From contig MKRS01000392.1 of assembly GCA_001897035.1 (NCBI GenBank), positions 1 to 8,949 of the forward strand: a stretch of 8,949 nucleotides of DNA, written 5' to 3'. The notes beneath the pieces are model-generated. The model saw nothing but the letters and a program-made list of their open reading frames with translations, was not told where the DNA came from and did no database searches. Each line of letters opens with the position of its first letter. Position 1 is the stretch's first letter. The position numbers were made by a program, and so were the translations under genes. Of the stretch, positions 1 through 5,948 are shown in pieces. The stretch is from Bacteroidales bacterium 45-6. Its GTDB lineage: Bacteria > Bacteroidota > Bacteroidia > Bacteroidales > Dysgonomonadaceae.

Positions 1-811
1 CAGAACCAGCAGCTCTACGCAATTGATCTTCTGGAATACCGATTGCATCTTTCAATGCACCGCCGTATTTGTTAATAGTAGCCACCTCTTCTTGTGGAAC
101 AGAAGATGCTCCGTGCAATACGATAGGGAATCCTGGAAGTTCTTTTTCAATAGCTTCAAGGATGTCGAAACGCAATGGAGGAGGTACCAAAAGACCGTTT
201 TCATCACGAGTACATTGTTCTGGAGTAAATTTGTTAGCTCCATGAGATGTACCAATGGAGATTGCCAATGAATCTACACCCGATCTTGTAGCAAAATCTA
301 CAACTTCTTCAGGCTGAGTATAAGTGTGGTGTTCTGCAACTACGTCGTCTTCAATACCTGCAAGTACGCCAAGTTCGCCTTCAACAGTCACGCCATGTGC
401 ATGAGCATATTCAACCACTTTTTTAGTAAGAGCGATATTTTCTTCATAAGGAAGGTGCGAACCATCAATCATCACAGAAGAGAAGCCCGAATCAACACAT
501 TCTTTGCAAGTTTCGAAAGAATCACCATGATCCAAGTGAAGGACGATTTGAGGATTTTCCCAACCCAATGATTTTGCATATTCTACAGCACCTTGAAGCA
601 AAAAGCGCAACAGGATAGGATTTGCATATTGGCGAGCACCTTTGGATGCTTGAACGATAACAGGTGATTTGGTTTCAGCTGCAGCTTGTACGATGGCCTG
701 AAGCTGTTCCAAGTTATTTACATTGAAGGCCGGGATTGCATATCCGCCTTTTACAGCCTTAGCAAACAATTCTTTGGTGTTTACCAGCCCTAATTCTTTG
801 TAATTTACCAT
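1..811 (-). CDS. fba: Class II fructose-1,6-bisphosphate aldolase (partial, C-terminal end missing)
   Basis: This enzyme of glycolysis and gluconeogenesis reversibly cleaves fructose-1,6-bisphosphate into dihydroxyacetone phosphate and glyceraldehyde-3-phosphate in the cytoplasm, using a divalent metal, usually zinc. The frame opens with MVNYKELGLVNTKELFAKAV, and 270 codons are present before the left edge cuts it. Visible family signatures are GGYAIPAFNVNN near residue 30, HLDHGDS at 92-98 (catalytic Asp94 and metal ligand His95), VEGELG at 143-148, SIGTSHGAN with His190, and LHGASS with His233. The two later histidines match the remaining metal ligands of the family. Bacteroidales homologues are roughly 330 residues, so about 60 are missing. 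The start is the ATG at 809-811; no Shine-Dalgarno sequence precedes it, as is usual in this phylum. The HTCS gene lies 148 bp upstream on the same strand, but a separate promoter is likely. Family assignment is secure. The enzyme is probably housekeeping and unrelated to the PUL. Confidence 0.97.
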   Translation of the reverse strand, partial: MVNYKELGLVNTKELFAKAVKGGYAIPAFNVNNLEQLQAIVQAAAETKSPVIVQASKGARQYANPILLRFLLQGAVEYAKSLGWENPQIVLHLDHGDSFETCKECVDSGFSSVMIDGSHLPYEENIALTKKVVEYAHAHGVTVEGELGVLAGIEDDVVAEHHTYTQPEEVVDFATRSGVDSLAISIGTSHGANKFTPEQCTRDENGLLVPPPLRFDILEAIEKELPGFPIVLHGASSVPQEEVATINKYGGALKDAIGIPEDQLRRAAGS

Positions 812-862
812 TGCTTTTTTAATTTAAAGTTCTAAACTGAATTGGTTTATAAATTGAGTAGG

Positions 863-888
863 CAAAAATAACAATAAATTTCAACAAA
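863..888 (-). promoter_or_regulatory. Candidate promoter for fba
   Basis: On the minus strand, TATTTTTG (863-870) matches the Bacteroidota -7 box TAnnTTTG exactly, and a TTTG (885-888) lies upstream. The spacer is only 14 bp, against the usual 19-21, so the -33 assignment is weak. Transcription would start near 856 and give a leader of about 45 nt. The position, just upstream of the fba ATG and after the HTCS stop, supports independent transcription of fba. Confidence 0.4.
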
Positions 889-959
889 AGATTGATTTTG
901 ATTCACTAAAATATGCCACATAACATAATTTATACTACATATCTGATTTAATTTAGTGG

Positions 960-3900
960 CTACTTGATTTTGTCATCTGCATGTGAGGCAACATAATCGG
1001 TGGGTGAAATACCATAGAATTCGCGAAAAGCATTCGAGAAATAAGACAAGTTGGAAAACCCCGTTGCATACGCCACTTCCGAAACAGCCAGCTTCTTGCT
1101 TTTGAGCAATGCGCCGGCCTGCCTGAGGCGTACCGAGCGGATCAGGTCGCGGGCAGAAGTACTCATCAATTCCTTGAGCTTGCGGTGCATGTGCACACGG
1201 CTCATCCCGACGCCGCTGGCCAGCATTTCCACGTTCAAATCGGGGTTGGCGATGTTTGCATTGATGATTTTCATCACTTTTTCGAGCAATATTTCGTCGG
1301 ACGATTTGAGCTGGATGTCGGGCAGCATGTCCTTGTGGTCTTGCAACCCGGTGTATTTCACCTTCAGGAGCGCCCTGTTGCGTATGATGTTATTTATCTG
1401 GTGGATCAAATCGTCGATATGGAAGGGTTTCAGCACGTAGGCGTCGGCGCCTATGTCGAGTCCCTCGTGCCTATCTTCAGAGGCTGATTTGGCCGTGAGC
1501 AATATCACCGGGATATGGTTGATGTTTACGTTCTGCTTCACTTTCCGGCACAGGGTGATGCCGTCCATTTCGGGCATCATGATGTCGCTAATCACCAGGT
1601 CGGGTTGCTTGGCGAGGAGCATTTCGTACCCGTCGCGCCCGTTGCTGCATTCCATAATCTTGTAAATGGATGAAAGTTCGGAATTCAAGTATCCCCTGAT
1701 CTCCTCATCGTCCTCCACAATCAAAATTGTGTAATTGGTCTTAGATTTGACAGGTTTGTGCTTCTCAACCTCCTCCCTTTCGTCCACAAAATTGCCTACT
1801 TCGAGCAATTTTTCACGATGACTTTGGTGCATTTCTGAAAGCGCGCGCTCCTCCACTTGCTCTTTTTTCAAATGTGTGTAACCAAAAGGAAGCCGAACCA
1901 CAAATCGGCTGCCTTGGACATCCGTTCTGTTTTCGGCGTAAATGATCCCCGAATGCAGGTTCACCAACTGCCGTGCCAAATGAAGGCCAACACCCGTACC
2001 AACTGTTACCGACTGCTCAGGTGAATAAACCTGATAAAATCGGTCGAATATCTTTTCAATGTGTTCCATGCTGATGCCAATACCCGTATCAGAAATCACA
2101 ACCTGAAAATAATTGTCCAAGGGGTATTCTGCATCCGGGTCATGGCCAACCGATAGATCAACATCTATTTTTCCACCATCTGGAGTAAACTTGAATGCGT
2201 TCGAAAATAGATTAAGGAGGACTTTATCAAAATTATTGAGATCGATCCAAACATACAACGGTTCTTCGAGGTATTTGAAGTTGAACTCTATGTCTTTCTT
2301 CTTAGCCTGATAATCAAAGGTCAGCATCAAATCTTTGATGAAACCAACAATATCTGTTCTACGACACTTGATATGCATCTGCCCTTTATCGAGCTTGCGG
2401 ACATCCATCAATTGGTTTATCAGCCTCAAAATCCGATTGGCATTTCGCTGAATGATTAAGTACGACTTGTGCACCTCCGAATCTTTATTGGTTGTCATCA
2501 ATTTTTCGAGAGGACTTATTATAAGTGACATTGGCGTTCGGATTTCATGCGAGATATTGATGAAATACTGCAATTTGGACTCATTGGCCGCTTGCGCCCT
2601 TTCTTGCTCTTCCAGCTCTTCCTTGTAGTGCATTTTGTCAAGATAATACTTATAAATGCCTCCAAGGAAAAGGAATAGCAAAAGCGTATAAATGGAATAA
2701 GCCCACCAGGAGGCGTACCAGGGGGTGCGTATCTTTATGATGAATGTTTTTTCGGGCGACACGGCATTGTTGTCAACCACCTTCACCCTGAGTTTGTATT
2801 TCCCGGAAGGTAAGTTTGTGAAGCTGATCCGGTTGATGCCGGGGGAGGTTGACATCCATTCGCTGTTCCAGCCTTCGAGTTTATATTGATAGACTACCCT
2901 TTCGGAGTTGGTATAATCCATCGAGCTGAATTCTATGCTGAAAGAGTTGTCTTTGTCCGATAGGGAGAAAGAGGAAGCCTCGTTGATAGCCTTATCTGCA
3001 AACTGCTCGCCGGTCTTTTCGTCCTTCATGCCGATCCGGCGATTGCCAATATAAAAATCGGTAAGGAGCAGCCTGAGGGTTCGCCGTTCGGAGGTTATGG
3101 ATGCCGGATCAAAGAATGTGAGCCCGTTGGTCCCTCCAAAATACATGATCCCTTCTTTGTCTTTGCAAGATGCCCCGCGGGTGAATTCATATCCTTGAAT
3201 CCCGTCATCCACATAATAATTCACAAATTGCTTCTTGCTTGAGACAAACTTGCTGAGCCCATGGTAGGTACTGATCCAAATGTCGCCGGCCTCGTCTTGC
3301 TTCATGGCACATACCAAGTTGTTTGAAAGATTGTTGCGGGTGGTGAACTTCTCGAACCTGGCGTTTTTTTTGTCAAAAGACACCAAGCCGTCGGTAGTCC
3401 CCACCCAAATTTTTCCGTCACGGGCTTCCATCAAGCTTACCACAACCCTATCTGGCAAGATGTTGTTTTTCCCTAAATAATTGATGTAGGTTTTCTTTTG
3501 GGGGTCGTAGCAGCTAAGTCCTTTGTGGTGCCCGATCCAGATCATTCCTGCCTTGTCGCACATCAAGGTGTTGATCCAGTCGTTGGCCAGTTCGTTGATA
3601 TGGTAGTCATCGTTCTCTTTCTTGGACGACACGTATTGTTCGATCTTCCCGGTTTGAGGATCAAAACGGAAGAAGCCCGAACCATAAGTGGCCACAAGCA
3701 AATTGCCCAGATTGTCTTCGGTTATGAAAAACACCGGTTTTCCTTTCAATTGGGGTATATAGAGACACTCTCCCGTTTGCTTGTTCATCCGGCATAGCCC
3801 ACTGGTGAAAGACCCTAGCCAAAGATTGCCATTGCGGTCTTCAAAGACAGAGAGTATAATATTCGACACAGACGAAGGCGAGGCCGTTTGCTTGAAATGC

Positions 3901-5054
3901 GCCACGCCCTGTCCTTTTTGATCCACTCCGTACAATCCTTCATTATCTACCCCTATCCAAGCCACCCCTTCACGGTCTTTGCATATAGAAATAACACTTC
4001 CCACACCAATCGGATTATTGATGTTTTGCTTTAGCCCCCAGTAGTCGAAACGATTGGGCGCCGATGAGATGAAGACAACTCCTTTCTGGAAAAGACCTAG
4101 CCAGAAGTTGTGTTCCTTGTCTTCTATGATTGAGTGGACCTTTCCCTGTGTAATATCGTATGGGAAAGTTCGAAGGCTATAGTCTTTGATCTGATTGTCC
4201 GCATAATCGTATATTTTCACGCCTTGCCCATCGGTCCCGATCAGTAGGTCAGCACTTTTGCTCACATACAAGCATTTTATCAATACGCCGCCTTGATTTC
4301 CCGCGCTGAGAATGGTTTTCTTTTTTTTGTTATAGATAAAAAGTCCGTTTGTCAAGGTTCCGATAAACACGTTGCCGGAGTTATCTTCCACTACAGACGA
4401 CACATTGTCTCCCATCAAAGGATTTGCCGCACTGAAAAGCGAAAGCTTGTTAACCGCGACATCGTAGAGATACAATCCTCCGGTTTCGGAAGCGATCCAT
4501 AGGTTTTTGCTTTTGTCTTGAAATACACTGATAAACTTGTTGCTCAATCTTTCGGATAGAGAAGAAAAATACCGGGCGCTGCTTTGTCCTTTCGCCAGCA
4601 CAAACAAGCCTTTTCCACTTGTTGCAAAAATAAGGTCTCCATTTTCCAGCTCAACGATAGACGTGACGTGGGGATGTACCACCAGATTCTTTTCGCCATA
4701 CACCTTCACTTCAACGAATGAATCCGAGAGCGGGTCATATCGCATCAATCCATTGATAAGACCTACGAAGAAGCGGCCTTTGCTATCTTCAAACATCGTC
4801 CGCACATAGTTGTTGGTCAATGAAGACGGATTATCGAAAGCATGATTGTAGATTCTGAATTTATTGCTGTCATATTTGTTAAGCCCCCATTCTGTAGCGA
4901 TCCAGATAAAGCCTTTCCGATCCTGGTAGATTTGGTTGATGAGGCTGTTGGAGAGTCCATCGTCTGTTGTGTAAAATTTTTGGGTCTGCGACAGGCATAC
5001 AAACGGCAACAACCAGCAACATAGCACCCGGGTTATGAATGGTATAAGTTTCAT
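960..5054 (-). CDS. Hybrid two-component system (HTCS) sensor histidine kinase/response regulator, AraC-type output
   Basis: This is a single-protein inner-membrane sensor and transcription factor that controls PULs in Bacteroidota. An N-terminal signal sequence (about residues 1-22, ending CLS/QTQ) is followed by 14 propeller repeats of the type 'EDxxGNLWLGTxxGL' (about 25-685), enough for two seven-bladed propellers. A Y_Y_Y domain (about 690-775) and one membrane helix (about 783-804) come next. The kinase has the phospho-accepting His836 in FINISHEIRTP, N-box Asn952, DTGIG at 989-993 and GTGVG at 1019-1023. The receiver has acidic-pocket residues Asp1115/Asp1116, phospho-acceptor Asp1157 in VISDIMMPEMDG, and Lys1209. 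The C-terminal AraC domain spans about 1265-1355. All catalytic residues are present, and the 1364-residue length is typical. It is divergent from the susC-like gene, its likely target. The ligand is presumably an oligosaccharide from the cognate glycan but cannot be identified here. The start is the ATG at 5052-5054, which puts the signal peptide at the N-terminus. Confidence 0.97.
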   Translation of the reverse strand: MKLIPFITRVLCCWLLPFVCLSQTQKFYTTDDGLSNSLINQIYQDRKGFIWIATEWGLNKYDSNKFRIYNHAFDNPSSLTNNYVRTMFEDSKGRFFVGLINGLMRYDPLSDSFVEVKVYGEKNLVVHPHVTSIVELENGDLIFATSGKGLFVLAKGQSSARYFSSLSERLSNKFISVFQDKSKNLWIASETGGLYLYDVAVNKLSLFSAANPLMGDNVSSVVEDNSGNVFIGTLTNGLFIYNKKKKTILSAGNQGGVLIKCLYVSKSADLLIGTDGQGVKIYDYADNQIKDYSLRTFPYDITQGKVHSIIEDKEHNFWLGLFQKGVVFISSAPNRFDYWGLKQNINNPIGVGSVISICKDREGVAWIGVDNEGLYGVDQKGQGVAHFKQTASPSSVSNIILSVFEDRNGNLWLGSFTSGLCRMNKQTGECLYIPQLKGKPVFFITEDNLGNLLVATYGSGFFRFDPQTGKIEQYVSSKKENDDYHINELANDWINTLMCDKAGMIWIGHHKGLSCYDPQKKTYINYLGKNNILPDRVVVSLMEARDGKIWVGTTDGLVSFDKKNARFEKFTTRNNLSNNLVCAMKQDEAGDIWISTYHGLSKFVSSKKQFVNYYVDDGIQGYEFTRGASCKDKEGIMYFGGTNGLTFFDPASITSERRTLRLLLTDFYIGNRRIGMKDEKTGEQFADKAINEASSFSLSDKDNSFSIEFSSMDYTNSERVVYQYKLEGWNSEWMSTSPGINRISFTNLPSGKYKLRVKVVDNNAVSPEKTFIIKIRTPWYASWWAYSIYTLLLFLFLGGIYKYYLDKMHYKEELEEQERAQAANESKLQYFINISHEIRTPMSLIISPLEKLMTTNKDSEVHKSYLIIQRNANRILRLINQLMDVRKLDKGQMHIKCRRTDIVGFIKDLMLTFDYQAKKKDIEFNFKYLEEPLYVWIDLNNFDKVLLNLFSNAFKFTPDGGKIDVDLSVGHDPDAEYPLDNYFQVVISDTGIGISMEHIEKIFDRFYQVYSPEQSVTVGTGVGLHLARQLVNLHSGIIYAENRTDVQGSRFVVRLPFGYTHLKKEQVEERALSEMHQSHREKLLEVGNFVDEREEVEKHKPVKSKTNYTILIVEDDEEIRGYLNSELSSIYKIMECSNGRDGYEMLLAKQPDLVISDIMMPEMDGITLCRKVKQNVNINHIPVILLTAKSASEDRHEGLDIGADAYVLKPFHIDDLIHQINNIIRNRALLKVKYTGLQDHKDMLPDIQLKSSDEILLEKVMKIINANIANPDLNVEMLASGVGMSRVHMHRKLKELMSTSARDLIRSVRLRQAGALLKSKKLAVSEVAYATGFSNLSYFSNAFREFYGISPTDYVASHADDKIK

Positions 5055-5079
5055 CTCTGTTATAGATTCAAGTTCACAA

Positions 5080-5087
5080 CAAAGATA
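5080..5087 (-). promoter_or_regulatory. Candidate -7 box of the HTCS promoter
   Basis: TATCTTTG on the minus strand matches the Bacteroidota -7 consensus TAnnTTTG exactly. It would start transcription near 5073, about 20 nt before the HTCS ATG. No TTTG lies at the expected -33 distance; the nearest is 28 bp upstream (5116-5119). A 10-bp palindrome, ATTAATTAAT (5094-5103), falls in the spacer and could be a binding site, though it is low-complexity. A second exact -7 match, TAGTTTTG at 5184-5191 on the same strand, would give a ~120-nt leader instead. Confidence 0.4.
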
Positions 5088-5127
5088 ATAAACATTAATT
5101 AATAGTAGGAGTATTCAAAGCATAAAC

Positions 5128-5178
5128 AAAAAAGCTACCGTAGTGCACATTCCAGCAAAGTCTTGCAAAAACCGGTAG
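5128..5178 (-). terminator. Inverted repeat with T tract upstream of HTCS (possible attenuator or terminator)
   Basis: Arms CTACCG (5135-5140) and CGGTAG (5173-5178) are perfect inverted repeats of 6 bp separated by 32 bp. Inside lies a smaller stem, GCAA/TTGC (5155-5158 and 5163-5166), with a 4-nt loop. Read on the minus strand, the outer stem is followed after one base by six T residues (5133-5128), as in an intrinsic terminator. The long loop makes it weak. No minus-strand gene upstream obviously needs a terminator, so it could instead be a leader structure of the HTCS transcript started at the 5184-5191 box, an operator, or chance. Confidence 0.25.
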
Positions 5179-5258
5179 TCCTCCAAAACTATCGCATTAG
5201 TGACAAATCAGTTAAGCTATGGGGATCAAAAAAGATAATTTTAAAAAAAATACAGTGG

Positions 5259-5306
5259 ATGTAACTTGTGAAAAATAAAATGTAACAGAGAAAACACTGA
5301 TGTAAC
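5259..5306 (+). repeat. Three ATGTAAC direct repeats at 21- and 20-bp spacing (candidate HTCS operator)
   Basis: Identical heptamers ATGTAAC occur at 5259-5265, 5280-5286 and 5300-5306, all on the plus strand. Their starts are 21 and 20 bp apart, about two helical turns, so all three lie on the same face of the DNA. Repeats 1 and 3 share a preceding G. AraC-family regulators typically bind tandem half-sites about 21 bp apart, and the HTCS encoded next door ends in an AraC domain. The array sits about 53 bp upstream of the only exact plus-strand -7 box in the gap, a place suited to activation of susC. The repeats are directly visible; their role as operator is inferred. Confidence 0.55.
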
Positions 5307-5358
5307 ATGCAACATAAAACAACAAACCGCTGGAAATGAAATCTGAAACAAAATGAAC

Positions 5359-5366
5359 TAAATTTG
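5359..5366 (+). promoter_or_regulatory. Candidate -7 box of the susC promoter
   Basis: TAAATTTG matches TAnnTTTG exactly and is the only exact plus-strand match I found in the intergenic region. No TTTG -33 box is found 19-21 bp upstream, which would be consistent with a promoter that depends on an activator bound at the upstream ATGTAAC repeats. Transcription would start near 5373 and leave a leader of about 575 nt before the susC ATG. A weaker alternative nearer the gene is TAACTTTA (5819-5826) with TTTA (5797-5800) 18 bp upstream, which would give a leader of about 115 nt. Confidence 0.3.
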
Positions 5367-5370
5367 TTTC

Positions 5371-5390
5371 AATCAATTATTGATTTTTTT
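5371..5390 (+). other. AT-rich hairpin followed by seven T residues at the predicted susC start site
   Basis: AATCAA (5371-5376) and TTGATT (5380-5385) form a perfect 6-bp inverted repeat with a 3-base loop, and a run of seven T residues covers 5384-5390. It resembles an intrinsic terminator on the plus strand, but the stem has only one G-C pair and would be unstable. It overlaps the start site predicted from the 5359-5366 box, so a protein-binding palindrome is at least as likely as a terminator. Confidence 0.25.
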
Positions 5391-5497
5391 ACCAATATTA
5401 TATATTTATTATAGCCTGAATCGGTCTTAATAAAAAACAATACTTAGTAAAATTCCTTACGATCTGAAAACCATTAATGAAACTGAAAAATGACTGA

Positions 5498-5668
5498 ATG
5501 TACTCCTATAAAAAATCTGTTCAAGTTTTTCCTAAAAGGCACGAGTCGCTGCAGGAATGCATAATCAATATCGATGCAATCCCGAAGTTGGAGGCAACGA
5601 ACTTTCGAGGGGTAAACGAGGACAACACTGCCACCACATTTTACAATACAAAAGTTGAAATGACATAA
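5498..5668 (+). CDS. Doubtful small ORF, 56 residues, no recognised family
   Basis: An ATG at 5498 opens a frame of 56 codons ending in TAA at 5666-5668. The predicted peptide begins MYSYKKSVQVFPKRHE and ends YNTKVEMT. It is mostly soluble in character, has one cysteine and shows no signal peptide, membrane helix or motif I recognise. In its favour, the frame coincides with the most GC-rich patch of the gap, and several codons end in G or C, as in the neighbouring genes. Against it, there is no ribosome-binding signal or homologue I can name, and a 66-codon ORF overlaps it on the opposite strand (5474-5674), showing that the patch is simply poor in stops. It could be a small leader protein, a gene remnant or chance. 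Confidence 0.2.
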   Translation: MYSYKKSVQVFPKRHESLQECIINIDAIPKLEATNFRGVNEDNTATTFYNTKVEMT

Positions 5669-5762
5669 AACCAAAACACATCAAAGAAAACTAACAAATT
5701 AAAAGCCAAAAGACTAGCTGCAGATACCATGCAAGACTGAATCTACCGTGAAACATGACCAC

Positions 5763-5781
5763 TCATCGCCAAAAACGATGA
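5763..5781 (+). other. Small hairpin in the susC upstream region
   Basis: TCATCG (5763-5768) and CGATGA (5776-5781) are a perfect 6-bp inverted repeat around the 7-base A-rich loop CCAAAAA. No T tract follows on the plus strand, so it is not a terminator in that direction. It would be part of the susC leader if transcription starts at the distal promoter, or lie just upstream of the weaker proximal promoter (5797-5826). Its role is unknown. Confidence 0.3.
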
Positions 5782-5829
5782 CATCAAAACATACCGTTTA
5801 GACAATTTCACCATTCACTAACTTTAAAT

Positions 5830-5902
5830 ATTTATCTATGAAGAAGAAAAATGAAAGCTGATGAAGAGTTGGCACAAGAAATGTCAAGAGTAATTTATCT
5901 AT
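5830..5902 (+). repeat. 10-bp direct repeat ATTTATCTAT upstream of susC
   Basis: ATTTATCTAT occurs exactly at 5830-5839 and again at 5893-5902, with starts 63 bp apart, close to six helical turns. The copies lie 110 and 47 bases before the susC ATG. The spacing could suit a pair of protein-binding sites, but the sequence is AT-rich and the match may be chance. Between and around the copies are only very short reading frames, such as 18 codons starting at 5851. Confidence 0.35.
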
Positions 5903-5948
5903 TCTGAATATGAATTACTAGATTAACCTTAAGAGAAAATAAGTTAAA

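Larger units (their letters stand above)
5055..5948. other. Long divergent intergenic control region between HTCS and susC
   Basis: This 894-bp stretch holds no recognisable conserved gene. It is very AT-rich, with a locally more GC-rich patch at about 5530-5640. It contains candidate promoters in both directions, a triple ATGTAAC repeat, an AT-rich palindrome with a T tract, a larger inverted repeat near the HTCS gene, a small hairpin, a 10-bp direct repeat and one doubtful 56-codon ORF, listed separately. HTCS-susC intergenic regions are often only a few hundred bases, so this one is long. It may be a regulatory region with a long susC leader, or it may contain eroded remains of a lost gene. 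The sequence alone does not decide between these. Confidence 0.7.

Noticed and set aside
904..958. CACTAAA/TTTAGTG inverted repeat after the HTCS stop codon as a terminator
   Set aside because: The 7-bp arms are AT-rich, more than 40 bases apart, and no T tract follows on the minus strand, so it is too weak to call.
5307..5313. ATGCAAC as a fourth copy of the ATGTAAC repeat
   Set aside because: It has one mismatch and starts only 7 bp after the third copy, out of phase with the 20-21 bp spacing.
5474..5674. 66-codon minus-strand ORF in the intergenic region
   Set aside because: The peptide is cysteine- and aromatic-rich with no recognisable motif, resembles an antisense shadow, and overlaps the plus-strand 56-codon ORF.
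5851..5907. 18-codon ORF (MKADEELAQEMSRVIYLF) upstream of susC as a leader peptide
   Set aside because: It is very short, has no ribosome-binding signal or attenuator structure beside it, and such frames are common by chance.
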